The translations under genes and the position numbers were made by a program. From Enoplosus armatus (Eukaryota > Chordata > Actinopteri > Centrarchiformes > Enoplosidae), in contig NC_092203.1 of assembly GCF_043641665.1 (NCBI RefSeq), positions 8,657,067-8,721,066 on the forward strand: 64,000 nt of DNA. The letters are read 5' to 3'. The notes below the pieces were generated by a model. The model was given only the letters and a program-made list of their open reading frames with translations. It was not told where the DNA came from and ran no database searches. This document shows positions 47,816-60,450 of this stretch, piece by piece. Within the stretch, counting starts at the first letter, position 1; every line of letters begins with the position of its first letter.

Positions 47816-48799
47816 TCTGCTCCATGTGTAAGAAGGGGGGGAGGAGGGAGGGGGGAGTGACAGGGGGAGAGGGAGAAGGAGAGAGAGAAACCGGTGCGTG
47901 ACCGCGGATCCATTCGTTGTGGCCAAGCAGCCTTAATTGGCATCCTACTGTTAGCCACCGACGCATCTTTTCATAACAAGTCTCCAACTCCCTGCCTTCC
48001 CTGTCAGTGGATTTTAAATTGCATGGGCCTACGTGTGCCATATGCAGTGCATGTCTCTCCCTGTTTCTCACCCACAGCCTGCATATCAAAATCAATACCT
48101 AATGCAAATGGAAGAGAGAGCTGTGTGCATGTGCAGGCTAAAGGCTGGGGAAGCTCTTATCTGTGGAGACTGGAAATGTCAGTTTTCTTTGACTGTCTGC
48201 AGCTTTTTCTCTCTGAGACAACGTCCATTTTGGAATTAAAGAAAATGACGTGAAGTTTAACAGCCAGTGTCTCTTAAATGTAGATATCTGCTCTCTGTCT
48301 GCTGCATATAGTGTGTGTTGAGAGAAAATGTCATTTTTGTTACTCCTGGGATATCTGATTTGAGAGATATACTCTTCCATTGAAGCTGGCTTCAGCATGG
48401 GATGAACTGATCGACTTTTCAAAAAATGAAATGTCACAGGTTTCTCCCCTGATAGCATCTATAGATCTGCATCACCCGCAGATGAAAGCTGACGCGCTTC
48501 ATGCCCCTTCAGCCACCTTTGCTAGTTAAAAAGTGTAGATTTCATTTCATTGCCTCGCATGAAGATTATTATTTTTTGATTCAAAATAGGAAAAATGTAT
48601 CATTCATAGAGTTTAAAAACACTCTTTCTGCAGATTTGCAGGCTTTTACTCAAAGCATTTGGAGTCTTGTGTCCCTTCACGAATCGCTGGAGTAAATATC
48701 AAAGATGTTGTTTTGGAAAACAAGCTTTATTTGGGATAAGAAGATTGCATTGTGTCCGTGTGAGCTCAAGGATTATGACTTGCCCCACACTTTGAAACC

Positions 48800-49115
48800 C
48801 CCTCTCTCCCCCTCGCAGCAAAGAGATGTTCTTGGCAAAGCGATCCTCATGTTCATTGTAGCGACATGAAGATGCCACCGAGCCCTCCTGAATACATGAA
48901 TTATGAGTTGTGGCTCGCCTTAAAAGCTCTGTCTCCAGCCGAGACCGGCGGTTTGAGCAATCCCCTCTGTATTCCAGGCACAATTTAGAATTTGATGCTT
49001 TTATGGGGTCTGATGGTGAGATAGGAGGCCGTTGTAGTCGGCCCCTAAATGGCTCCCTGAGATGCGATGGCAAGAATGATGACTGTGTCCCCTGTTGGTG
49101 TCTGTGAGGCATGAT
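48800..49115. promoter_or_regulatory. Candidate intronic regulatory block
   Basis: GAATACATGAATTATGAG, CTCGCCTTAAAAGC, GCACAATTTAGAATTTGATG and CGGCCCCTAAATGGCTCC; complex. A 65-codon + frame crosses it without recognisable similarity or a consistent splice acceptor. Confidence 0.3.
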
Positions 49116-49977
49116 TCAGGCGGTTATAGGGGGATGGGGAGCAGAAAAGGAGGAAAGTGTTTCGGAGGTCTAGATTTGAGGCTGCTATTTGTTCCATTAT
49201 TGAACCAAATAGTGCCAAACTGAACTGTGCTGTCTCGCTTCCAAATCCCAGTACAGTTGGTTGTTCAGAGTTGGAACAAACAGCAGGGCTGAGCTGGATT
49301 TGGAACAAGCAGAGCCAGTCATAACTTACTCATTATATGTGGAACCCAGTTTTCCTCAAAGCAAAGTGTACATGTGTTATTTTGCATCTTTATACCAACA
49401 GAAATTGCTTGTTATCTTGGCTGCACTTTCCAGGGCATGTTAGGCTCTTTTGTAAACTGGCATACGCACTCTACTGTCAGACGTTTGTCAGCATGTTTGG
49501 AGCATTCACATGCTAACACATAAAAGACAAAACATCTGGAATGAATTTCAGGCTGATATGATAGATTTTTCAAGCCGCCGTCAGGCTCTGCTGATGACGT
49601 GCCCTCATCCATGGCACTTGACCCTGATGGGTAGGACGTAACAGGACACCACAAATGGCTGTCTGTCATTGACCTCAGCACACACTCCACCCTCCAACAC
49701 ATATATTATCCCTTAGGGACTCAACACACACACACACACCACACATGTAGACTGAGTGCCTGATGCCTAGCCAAGCGAAATGTCTGTATGTTGCTGCACG
49801 GTGCATTATGGGCTTCTATATGTGGCTGTGGACAGATTGCACATGGCTTCGGTGTTTCTAAATGTGGAAGGCAGCGGGGCACTCTGACGCGACCGCCATA
49901 TGCAAGCCCGCATGCTCAGATGCATCCACTTACATCCACTTCTTGCTTGCGACTTGATAACACGCACATGTCCCAGG

Positions 49978-50024
49978 CAGCAGCAGCAGCAGCCCCGTCT
50001 GAGGGGGGGGGGGGGGGGGGGGGG
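49978..50024. repeat. (CAG)n and a poly-G run of 22
   Basis: CAG array (about 49978-49993) followed by CCCCGTCTGA and G22 (50003-50024). It explains the Gly-rich and Pro-rich frames here. Confidence 0.95.
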
Positions 50025-50859
50025 TGGAGTAGAGGTGTAGGAAGTTGCAGAGCACGCACATTCTCCCCGCTGCAGGGTTTCGCATTTCACAGTCCGGTGG
50101 GCTCGAACCCCCCCCAGGAGCGACAAACACATGCAGATAGACGAGAAGAAGAGGGTACAGAGGCATGGTGTCCCGAGGAACCGGAGGAAGAATGCAGATA
50201 AATGGAGTTGTTTTGTGTTTTAGCTGAGGCCTCCAAGGGGAGGGTCACTCCTTACTGGGTTGTCGAAGCTGCGGTCAGGGCCGGAGAGGTGGATCAGCAT
50301 GGTGGCCCCTCTTCTCAGCCTCTACAGAGATCATGATGATAGAAAGAAAGAAAAGATAGAGCAAAGAGTCTGCAGCGAAACTGTGAAGATCCATATGCAT
50401 CCATACGCTGCTCTGTGCATGTCTGCGTACGTGCACGCCGGCGTCTCAGTGTGTTATGTAATCCTCAGTAGGCCACAGCTGCTTTCTCACACACAGCAGG
50501 CATGCTGGGGAGCGCAGCCAACTGGCCCCCTCCTTCCTGTCTACATCTTCCTCCATCCCTTGTTCCTCCATGCTCTCTTTCTTTTTTCTCTCCCTGCTTT
50601 CCTCTTATAGAATTAGCACAGTATGGATTTTTGATCTCTGCAGGGCTGTTGTGTAAGCTCAGGACTGCGTTTCCCTCTCGCCGTACACTTCTCCGTTCTG
50701 TTGCAACACAGTGGCTGCCAGGTAACAATGCTCCCCAAGTCACTCTTCTTTGGTTTGCAAAGCACCAGCAACGAGAAGGAGTGAGTTTAGATGTCTGAGT
50801 CATGCATTTCCTGTCCAGGTAGGAAGCTAAAATAAAGCAACGAGTTAAAAAACACACCT

Positions 50860-51090
50860 CAATCTCCTCTGTGACCTTTTACTCGCTGCTATTTGATGTA
50901 ATTTTATGCAAATTAAAATTAAATCAATCCTGTAACGGGCACAGTTCAGTATCCTGCGAGCAGGAGGAGGAGGAAGGACAAACTGGGACTTAATCTCATT
51001 TGTCTCGAAAGAGCTCCTGGTAGTGTCTTCGCTCCACGCCTGTAGCTTTATTAAAATGTCACATCAACTGCAGGTATGAGACGTGGAATT
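50860..51090. promoter_or_regulatory. Candidate intronic regulatory block with an exact octamer
   Basis: An exact POU octamer ATGCAAAT lies at 50906-50913, followed by TAAAATTAAATCAATCC and CpG-containing GTAACGGGCACAG. Repeat-free for 200 bp. Confidence 0.33.
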
Positions 51091-52799
51091 CCTGAAATCA
51101 AGTTTGGATGCTCTGCAAAGAGAAATTTAGTTAATTCCCTTTTAGTTTATCTGACGTCGGGTCCAGTTTGCACAAAACCTCTTACAGTGTGATGGAAGGT
51201 AGAAAAGTTCCAGACAGGAGAGCAGTCATTCCTAACAGTTTGTTTTATTCATATAATACTCCAGTAGCCTTTTATAGCTGCAGTTAATTTCCAGACATCC
51301 TCGAAGTGTTCCGACGAGCCCGTGCTACCTCATGACGCTCAGATGTCGGATATGAAATTGATTTCTCGCAGCGTTGTTTTGCTCGCCTCTAACCCGATAG
51401 CAGTCAGAAGATCTTGAAGATGGATGCCACATAGAATCTATTTGACATGGCCCGGCCCGTGACGCACCGAGGCATGAAAGGAAGCCTTTGTGCGCCGGTG
51501 CACAATGCAGCATCTCTGCTGGACGCTTCTAAGTGTTTCCAGCCACAAGGTTATTACTCAATGCATCGATTCTAAGGAAAGATGCGTGTCTGTTTACGGG
51601 GCAGGAAAAAAAAAACAGAAACAGGTGCACAGGTTTGTTTGTCTGCGTACATGCAGGCCCAATGTTGTCTTTTTACCTTCATTTTGCAGGATATTGTCTT
51701 TTCAGTGTGTGCACACATCCTCACATGCAGGTGCACAGGTTTGTGTATGTTGTGTAATGAGATGTGCGAGCGACCCCCTGACCCAGTAACATCCATTCTG
51801 CCATAAGAGCGCTTAGTGAACTCTGCCACCTCTGTCTCATCACTCAGGCAGCTGAGAGGCGATTGCCAGTGATAGGTGCCTGCTACTGCTTTATGGGCGT
51901 TGATGAAAAGGTTGGAAGCGCTGATGAAAGAGAGGACGGCGGAGGAAGTATTCATTTGTCTGACGCTCTGGTGACTGGCCCGTCAGAGATAGAGGGAGAG
52001 GGGTGAGAGGCAGAGGAGGTGGTGTAGAAGAAAAAAGGCAGCAAAGGGGGGAGGCGAAGGGAGAGGGGGGAGTGAGAGGGAGCGTGGTGAACAAGCACAT
52101 CTTTATGTATGGCTTCCGTCTGCAAAACGCTCTGCCACCCCAGGTTTGATTAACAGTGAGAAGAGGAGCCAGTCATTTTTTTCGCCTCACACCAGCACAC
52201 ATGGCTTGGCAATGACTTTCACATCATTTGAGGCGAAATCGGGAAGCCGTTACAGCACCTTACAGTGATCCGACATGCTTCGCTGCTGCCATCCGGCTTG
52301 GCAACCGCAGGGAGAAAAGAGAAAGGAAGAGAAGGAAGAGAAGTCTCAGGCACTCGTTTTATGCTTTGGAATCACCACCGACTCTCTCTCCCCCTTTATC
52401 TCGTGACTCTCTTGCTCTGTTTCTCTTTGGCAAATTCGGAGAAGACCAAGTCACAGCTGCCTTGTTTGATTTGCCCTGCTCTAACCCCCCCAGTTAAAGT
52501 CTCTCTGCAAAAAAAGTTGCACTCAAGAGAGAGTTACGCCATCAAAATGTGGCACAACGCTGAATAAATGCTCCTTTAAACAGCGTGTCACAAATAAACA
52601 GCACGAAGCGGCTGGTGGGATCGTTGCACCAAAAGTATTTACATCTAACACAAATTTGAGGCAAACTCCCAACACAAGAAGACAAGCTGGTGGTGAATCA
52701 GTCTGAACACGCAAGCCCCACATTTGAGATAAGCCACTCTTAATATCAGCTGGCAAACAAACGCCTGTTTGACTTTTTGTCATGTAAATAATAGACTGA

Positions 52800-53090
52800 A
52801 AAGAATAGCTCGACATTTTGGGAAGTACATTTGTTCCCTAGTTAGATGAGATGATCGATTCCACTCTCAAATCTGTCCATTAAGCGTAACGCTAAAGTCA
52901 GATGAACGTTAGCTTAGCTTAGCATAAAGAATGGAAGCAGGGGGAAAAGGGAGCTAGCCAGACTCACACACCCATTAACAAGTCTTCTTTGTTTAATCCA
53001 TGCAAAAAAGCAATTTGTTATTCTACAGGGGGGGTTATGTGCGGGACTATTTCTTGTCTGGGTGTAGTGATTTCTTGTTGTCTTGTTGAT
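52800..53090 (+). mobile_element. Dispersed teleost repeat, GTTAGCTTAGC family, copy 2
   Basis: It starts near AATAGCTCGACATTTTGGGA and carries GTTAGATGAG, GATCGATTCCACTCTC, the GTTAGCTTAGCTTAGCATAA core at about 52908, GGAAGCAGGGGG and the GGTTATGTGCGGGACTATTT block near its end. Order and spacing match copy 1 in the opposite orientation. It is diverged, with a lesion between the core and TTTAATCCATG. Confidence 0.7.
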
Positions 53091-54949
53091 GAGAACATGT
53101 GATCTGATCTTGAAGTGACTGTACAGTATCTTGGAGGTAAACAGTGAGGTTATTCGTCATTGTTGACAAACTTGACATTGCTGTATGTATAGTTTCATTC
53201 AGCGATATGTGTTTTAAATGACGTGTGAAATAATTGCCATGAATCATTCATTATGCAAAAGGCCTTTAAGTACGTAAAGGCATCATGTGACAGCTGGTTG
53301 CCTTGGTTACTTCCTCCCTATCTTCCTACTTGGACCACAGTGTGTTTAATCTTCCAGCTTGCTCACATATTTGTAAATCCATTGGCTTTAATAATGGCCT
53401 CACATTCGCACTATGTCCAGGCATTTTAAAGCCATCACTGGCTGTGACATACCAAGCGTTGCATCCCCTTTTACTGCCTACCTGTTGCTAGGCAGCCTTG
53501 GCAAGCAGGAAGACCGGCTTTGGCCTATTTGTTTGTTTAGCTGTCAGTCTGGGAGGCTAATCCCACCCCGAGGGACTCCTAGCCATCCAGAAACCAGAGA
53601 TCCAGCCATGTGGACCATTTCTCTCCAAAGATTGAGCGAGAGAAAGGGGGAGAAAGAGATGGAAGGTGGAAAGAGACAAGGGCAATTTGCCCTGAGTAAA
53701 CACCGCTGCTTGTTGTTGTCATCCGAAGCCAGTCATCAATCACGGCCCTAAGCTCTTGGTGGTGACAGCCGCAAGGACGCGGCACGCTCTGAACCCGGTT
53801 GGATAGTTTATAAAGCAGAAGAGTCACTGGTGAAGATCACAGCTGAGTCGCCAACACAGGCCTTGTTGACTTTGTAGGAGAGTGTGCTTTTGTAAAAGTC
53901 TTGTAAAAGGATGTTATCTTGGCTTGATGTTCCAGTAAAGACGTAACAATGCCAGGCTTTGAGGGGGGGGGGTTAGGGGACTTTATACTATGTAAGAGAC
54001 AGCAAGTTTTTGTGTCTTTGTCTCTGTAGTCACGTGTGTGTGTGCGCTTTGCATGCGAGCCTCAACACTCAGCTGCGGTTGGCCAACATGCAAAGCCAGT
54101 GGTGTTTTTCCACCTGCTGTGGCTCGCTGCTCCAAAGCTGCCGCCTGGTTGGCCAGTGGCCTTTTTCCTCCCCTCTTCCATTTACCTTTTCTCCAAACAT
54201 TCCTCGTCCTGCTTCTCTTCTTTCATTTCTCTTTCCTACTTTCATCTCTTTGTCTTTCTGTCTCCTCCTCCATCGTCACTCTGTCATGGTTTAGTTTATT
54301 TACATGTTAGTTGATATGCTGTTATATGAAAGGCAAAAATGTACCATATCCCTTGAAACTGATGGAAAATGACTAGGTACGGTTTTTGTGTGTCAATTAG
54401 TATAAATAAAATATTTAAGGTATTAAAACTAGATGAAATTTGCAATTGATCAGATTTCCAAACATGTAAATCTGAGGTTTTTAGGGCCCTATTTTAAATT
54501 CCTATTTCTTTTGGCACAAAAAATGTGCATTTCCTACGAGATCAAGCTTTAATCTTAATCTCATAGTAAATGTATTTGAAACCAGGGGTGAGGACTCCGG
54601 TGGGTGGTCAGAAACAGATAAAGGATGTTTTCTATTGTCAGCAGCTGATGTTAAATTCACTGGAAGATTAAACTGGGTCCCACATTACCCTAAAGACACT
54701 GGTATCTTCAGCCAACTAGGTACGTCATGTAGTTTCAGTCATTCCAAGCCCCTGCAGGGCTAAGTTGTCTGAATAAGATACGACTCGCATCCTCAAAACC
54801 CGGCAGATTCAGCTTGAATTGGGATTAGCCTATATGTCAAATCCTGAAAGCACAGTTTTTCACTAAGGAAAATATTATTTTGACATGCAGCCTTGAGAAA
54901 AAAGCGGCTGTGTAAGTGTCAAAGTAGACAGACAGAGAGGGTGAGAAGA

Positions 54950-55185
54950 TTTTGCACACTGCTTAACTCTTCGAACGGCCTGGGAAGTGCCCTTCTGTGA
55001 TTTAATGAGACCTGTGGGAAGAGCCATTCATCAGCGTGACAGCGTACCTCTGCTTCCCATTGTTCTGTTCTGGTATGTGAGGAGAGCACTGTGTGTTTTA
55101 GCCTTAATGATGGGATGGCAACCCTTTGATTAGATGAATCTCCTGGTGCTAATTAAGATTTGGGCTGCCAAAAGACATCTGTGTT
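54950..55185. promoter_or_regulatory. Candidate intronic regulatory block with SOX- and homeodomain-type motifs
   Basis: CCCATTGTTCTGTTC (SOX-type CATTGTT), GTGATTTAATGAGACC, CTTTGATTAGATGAATC and GGTGCTAATTAAGATT in 200 repeat-free bases. Confidence 0.34.
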
Positions 55186-55439
55186 TATGCCTTCCTCCCT
55201 CTCTCTTTCCCTGTATGCACAGGACTTGCATGTGAGTGTGTGTGTGTATGCAGTTCACGGGATATGTTTTACAGTGCTGGTGATTTTGATATTTTGGTCT
55301 AAACTGGGATTTTTGTTGGTGTCTTGTGGGCTGACCTGAGCTCAGGGCCTTGGGCCATTTCGAAACAACTCAGGATGCAAAAAGTGTTTGTTTTTGTCCC
55401 TGAAAAGGGGATTTTTTGGAGGGAAAAGATGGTAATCTG

Positions 55440-55720
55440 TGCATAAAATCTCATTATCAAGTCAGTTTGTTTGTAATTAAGTCCTGGAAACAAGAAACTA
55501 GCTCTTAAAAACAAACACAAATCAAACAAATCTTCCATTCAAGTATGAATGCTACTAAATTACTAATATACTAACTTGTTTCCCATATAAATCAACTTGT
55601 TTTGTTGTGGAACAAGACAGAATGTGACTAAAATCAAGCAAATTTAAACTCGATTCTTAGAAAATACCTGAAACAAGTTGATTTTCATTGGAAACAAGTT
55701 TAAATATTCTTCCTGAAAAG
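55440..55720. mobile_element. Possible degenerate AAACAAG-rich dispersed repeat, copy 2
   Basis: Repeated AACAAG/CTTGTTT words (GGAAACAAGAAACTAGC, ACTTGTTTCCCAT, CAACTTGTTTTGTTG, GAAACAAGTTGATTTTCATT, GGAAACAAGTTTAAA) occur on both strands across about 280 AT-rich bases. The pattern fits the same family as 43.8 kb, but no boundaries can be fixed. Confidence 0.35.
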
Positions 55721-56234
55721 ACTTTAAGGACTCATTGACAGACAAAAGTGACTTGATAGGAAGATGTTTGCATTGACATGTGTGTGCTCATCCAAATATG
55801 TGTGAATATGGCTGGTGTGTGAGGGGTTTTTAACAAAAGTCACTATAACTTATCCCAGTAAGAGAATCTACATGTATTCAAAGTTCTCAATATTATCTCA
55901 TGTTAAATGCAATAAATTCTATCATTCAATGCAAAATCAATTAAAACAAACTATCCATCTGGGGATCTGTGGTACAAATCTCAGCAAATACCAGTTTGTG
56001 ACTTAAAAACATTTAAGACCCCCTGCTGTGGATGTTTTTCCCATCTTTTAACTAAACTGATCGTGTCACATAAATGTTTCACCACCCAATTCCCCCTTGC
56101 GTATTTTCAGGGAAGAGAATTTGATAACTTATGCTAACAAGAAGGAAGGCATCCCCGTCCTCCCCCCCCCCCACCACCACAACCCTCCCTTCCTCAAATC
56201 ACTCCCCGCTTGTGTGGCTAGACAGCACATCCTC

Positions 56235-56460
56235 CTGCTCACCAGTTTACTGCTATGTGTTATTCCGTCTTTTGCCCCAGATATTATTTCATTGTAAAAT
56301 GATGCCAATTAGTAAAGCCAGTCGCCGGTGGCTGTGGTCTGGCTCCTTCGTCGTTCCGGCGGGGAAAGTTATTTGGGTCGGCAGCTATTTTCAGCCTGTG
56401 ATGTTGCCAGGAATACTTCAGGGAGCAGCCACTGTTTTATAAGAGAGCACATCAATAATT
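56235..56460. promoter_or_regulatory. Candidate intronic regulatory block
   Basis: ATTTCATTGTAAAATGATGC CAATTAG, CCGGCGGGGAAAG and CATCAATAATTTTCATTGG; complex and repeat-free, ending at a GT-rich tract. Confidence 0.3.
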
Positions 56461-56540
56461 TTCATTGGTGTGTGTGTGTATGTGTGTATAAGCGAGAAAG
56501 AGACTGAGAGAGCTTCACAGACAGAGTTTATTGGGTTTAT

Positions 56541-56623
56541 GTGTGTGTGTGTGTGTGTTTACGCCTGTGTGTGCATGAAGAAGAAAAGTGGCTGTTTTCT
56601 CTCGAATAATCAGAGGAGCAGGT

Positions 56624-56658
<35 letters not shown>
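56541..56658. repeat. Two GT arrays (56541-56558 and 56625-56658)
   Basis: The longer array is a perfect (GT)17. GT-rich words also precede it at 56468-56490. Confidence 0.95.
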
Positions 56659-56660
<2 letters not shown>

Positions 56661-57114
56661 TCATGCGCACAAACACTTGTTCTTGTGTTGCACGTTTCAC
56701 TGTAACTGTCGTGAACTCCAATTAATTTAAAACGGCGTTAATTTGCCAGCCTTTTAAACTTTAACCCCAAATCTTAACGCAGCCCTTATTCTGGGCTTCA
56801 CCCTTTGCCCTGCAATCACCCGCTTCTTTCAAACTGAATGCTCTTCTTGTGGGGCAGCAGTGAAAACACACACACACACATAGAGCTAAAAGCCAAAGTC
56901 AATGAGTTCCTAACACCTTTCTTAGTGCATCTAACCGCTCTCCTCGCCTCTCCGCTGAGCAGCCGTACATTGTCAGGAGGAAATTGGGGTGAAAAGTCCT
57001 CGCACTCCGCTTACGCTTCCCGCTGAAAAGCCAGCCGCTCGACACAGAAGGGTGAGCAGGTTCAGCCTGCCGTGCTGCCTCCGCCCATCCTCGCCCAAAC
57101 CTAAACTCACATGC

Positions 57115-57158
57115 GCTCTCTCTCTCTCTCGCTCTCTCTCTGTCTCTGTCTCTCTCTC
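57115..57158. repeat. (CT)n-rich tract
   Basis: CT array with G interruptions, 44 bp. Confidence 0.93.
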
Positions 57159-57488
57159 CACCCTATCTCTTGGAGGAGAGCCCACAGCAGTAGCGGTGGC
57201 GAGGAGACGTCTTTCAATATTTTAAGCAGCTTGGGCTAATCTTTGTCGCTCAGGTTTGTTTTGAAAGCATTGCCGTGGGAATAAAGACGGAACGACAGTG
57301 CCCCACCTCCTGTTTGCACGGCCTCGGATGCACATAGAGTCACCGGGATGTACACATTCTTGCGTAACTGCACAGACTCCAGAAAGACACTCTCCAACAC
57401 GTCTGCGACCCTGAGCTAATCCACCTTGGCCTTGCGAGACTGTGCCACTGACCTGCTTTCGCTGCTCATGCTTGTTTTCTTGCTTGCG

Positions 57489-57510
57489 ACACACACACAC
57501 ACACACACAC
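57489..57510. repeat. (AC)11 microsatellite
   Basis: Perfect array. Confidence 0.95.
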
Positions 57511-58339
57511 GCTTTTGCTTCTTAGCTAACCCTGAGGTTTGGTGTTGTAATGAGTGACAAAGCCTGAAACTGTGGCCCTGCCCGACAAGTTAACTGTTAC
57601 ACAACAACCTGCACAGCAGAAGCAGCGTAAACACAGACGAGACGACTGGCTACAAACAGAGGTGGCGTCTTATTCAGCCGCTGAGAAGCATGTAAGAACA
57701 AACCATTCAGCTCTTATCAGTGCGGACACGGCGCCACAGTTGCACTTCACGGTTTGTGGACGTGATTGGGGTACCGAACGTCCCTCTCTGACTGGCAGTG
57801 TATGAGGAGGAAGCAGAGTTTTTCCGCTTCACTGTTCCCTTTATCTCTCCCCTCTCTCCTCTCCCCTCTGTTATTTTCGGCCCTCCTCCCCTCCTCTCTT
57901 TCTCTTTCGCTGCTCGCCGCTCTTTTGTTTCTCCGTGCCTTTTGCAGCCAAGGCCCCATTCTCTTGCCCCGTCATTGTGTGCGGTAATGAAGATTAGCCA
58001 GCCTGCCGCACACAATGGGGTCCCCACATCCGGAGCGCAGACTCCCCTAAATCCTGCCGCAAGCTGCTATCCCGGGTATAAAACCGCTGTTGTCACCGAC
58101 CCCCTCCATCCACGCACCCACACACAGACACACGTTCTGGTTCATTCACGCACAAACATGTCCAATATGCACTCTGCACTCTGCAGCGTTGAAAGCAAAT
58201 GGCTGAAATGTCTCCTGATTAGATTAGGATGGTTTTGACAGCTGAGAGGGAGCGCTTGGCGACTCATACGCCGATAAACAGCAGCTCACCCAAATCCAGT
58301 TAAAGAGAGACAGAGTTCCCCTCCCCAGCGAGTGCAACA

Positions 58340-58520
58340 CGGCTCCATTCGTTGGGATTATAGCCCCCCCCCCCTCTCCTTCCCCCATCCTCCATGCCCT
58401 GCTATTCTCCTCTTCACTCCAATCTCATCCTCCTCTCCATCATTCATCTTCTTCACTCTCAAGATGCTCCTTCTCTTCTCTCCTCCTCTCTTCTCCTCTC
58501 TATCCTATTTCACCCTCACC
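58340..58520. repeat. C-run and CT-rich low-complexity tract
   Basis: A C11 run at 58364-58374, then CTCCT/TCTCC words to 58520. No gene seen. Confidence 0.8.
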
Positions 58521-58865
58521 TCTCCCATCCTCGACTTAATACCAGAACAAAGACATTTTCCACACTTTGTCACAAGCTATTTAGATGGAGCAGCAGAGGT
58601 CTTTATATGCAGTGCACTTGTTGTATCCTGAGCCTAAGACCTCTTAATAATGCCTGTATCACTCTCAAGGTCGGCAGATCTTCGCAAGTTCAATCTGTTT
58701 ACTTGCCGAGCTACTTTCTGCATTCAGAGGATACACGCGCAGCTTGAAAGATGGATTATCCGAATATGACAGCAGTTTTTTTATTGTAGTGCTGAAATAC
58801 TGGAGCAAATGTATGTACTGAGAACACAAATAGTCGTGTGTCATCTTGCCACATACATACAGATT

Positions 58866-59105
58866 CTTGACGCTTGCAAGAGTTTAGAAGATACCGCTCT
58901 AATATATGGAGTCAGGCGACGTTAGCTTAGCTTAGCATAAAGACTGGAAACAGGGGGAAACTGCTAGCCTGTCCAAAGGTAACAAAATCCACCTACCAGC
59001 ACCCCACAAAGCTCATGAATTAACACCTTATATCTTGTTTGTTTAATCTGTAACGGGGGGATTCCTAGCCTGTCTCAGCTGGTTGCCTGGTAATCTCGGA
59101 CGGAG
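58866..59105 (+). mobile_element. Dispersed teleost repeat, GTTAGCTTAGC family, copy 3 (internally deleted)
   Basis: The GTTAGCTTAGCTTAGCATAA core lies at 58921-58940, followed by AGACTGGAAACAGGGGG, TAGCCTGTCCAAAGGTAACA, CCACCTACCAGCACC, a TAACACCTTATATCTTG block and TTTAATCTG. Part of the 3' half is missing before GGTTGCCTGG. It sits 85 bp before another repeat at 59190. Confidence 0.7.
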
Positions 59106-59189
59106 GAAGACGTCAAGTAAGCGAACATGTCCCAAAATGTTAATTTCATTAAACGTGTCTGCAGTTTAGATCTAGCTTGTCAAAAATGT

Positions 59190-59453
59190 AGGGCTGCAGC
59201 TAATGTTGAATTTAATTATTTCATTATCAGTTATTTCTATTTGGATTAACTGAATTCAATTTAGAAAATAGTGGAAAAAATGCTCGTCTCAAGTTCTTAC
59301 AGCTCAATACAGCATCTGCAAATTGCTTCAGATTTTGTCCGACCAACATACAAAACCAGAAGATATTCAATTTGCAGTTATATAAAGAGGAGAAAAGCAG
59401 CATGTCCACTTAGTTGGGAAGCTAGAAGCACTGAATTTGTGCATTTTTGTCCA
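59190..59453 (+). mobile_element. Diverged teleost repeat of the GGGCTGCA...TAATG / GAAAATAGTG family
   Basis: In order: AGGGCTGCAGCTAATG, ATTATTTCATTATCAG, TTTAGAAAATAGTGGAAAAA, TTTTGTCCGACCAACATACA, AAACCAGAAGATATTCAATT, GAGAAAAGCAGCATGTCC and GGGAAGCTAGAA. This series is familiar to me as a ubiquitous interspersed element in fish. It is not coding; ORFs across it are by-products. Confidence 0.6.
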
Positions 59454-60264
59454 TTTTCTTTTTATAGTTTTGACGTTAACCAGTTGTCATGGAAATGTAG
59501 ACGTTCAGATTTCCATTTTATTTCCACTTTCAGGACAGCTACCGAGTGGAGCTTGCGGTGATTTTGTCACTGGTATCACTTTGTTTTACCAAGTACTTAA
59601 TCTCATTTTGCAAAGGAGTTCTTCATATTGGCGTCCATGTTGCGTTACGGGCAGACGGAGGCGAGGTCCCTTGTGTCGGGGATGATGTGGATGTGTGCCT
59701 TCTGTTGTGTCTGCTCAGAGAAAGCATTGGGAAATGTCTTTCTGCTCCATTAGGCAGAGGTCACCAGTTTTTTTGCGCTCTGAGTGCTCCATCATTGTTG
59801 CTTTCCTGCGAGATGAAAGGTACTTTGAAGATCCCCCATCACACACAAACACACACATCCACGTGTCGCGTAAACCTCCACTATCTGAGGGCTTAGTGGG
59901 GAGATGTCTTGCCTCAAACTGAACCTCATACTTTTCTGCAAAAGAAACAATCAGAGGTTCAATTCACATGTCCAGGAGCAATGCGCTAAAGACAGAACAC
60001 TGAATTAAAATGACAGCTTAAATGCCTTAAATGCAAATATAAGCATTAAGTCCAACAAAACAAAATTGAATGTGCTGCCTGAATACTGTTTCAAGTGCCT
60101 CTAAGTGTCTATTAGCGCATCCATCCAAACAAAAATTGACTGTGTGTAAAGGAGGTGTCAGGTTTACAACCAAATGTGCATTATTCCCTCAAACTCCGTC
60201 AGCAAATTGTGATTTAACAACTGGAGGTGTCTGTTATCAGCTTGAAGCCCGCACTGTGTAAAAC

Positions 60265-60450
60265 TGCCTCAAGGTGCTGCGTTGCCAGGCTTTGACGGAG
60301 GGGCTGACGGCGGCCCTGATTATTACTGTGAGGCTAATGTCGACTGATAAGGCCGTGTGTGTAATTAAGCTGTTTCCGTGGCGTGTTATCTGAAGCTAGG
60401 TGAGGCTCGGCTGCCTGGAGAGATGGAGCTGTTAGTCAGCGAGGAGGAGG
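60265..60450. promoter_or_regulatory. Candidate intronic regulatory block
   Basis: GGCGGCCCTGATTATTACTG, GACTGATAAGGCCGTGTGTG TAATTAAGC and GTGTTATCTGAAGC (GATA-type cores) in about 180 complex bases. Confidence 0.3.

Noticed and set aside
49788..50201. 137-codon + ORF and matching minus ORFs
   Set aside because: They span CAG repeats and a G22 homopolymer whose length is probably unstable; the Gly and Pro runs are artefacts of it.
59546..59896. 116-codon + ORF with cysteine-rich, membrane-like wording
   Set aside because: Looked for a transmembrane or disulfide pattern of a known family and found none; it overlaps other open frames and lies beside repeat DNA.
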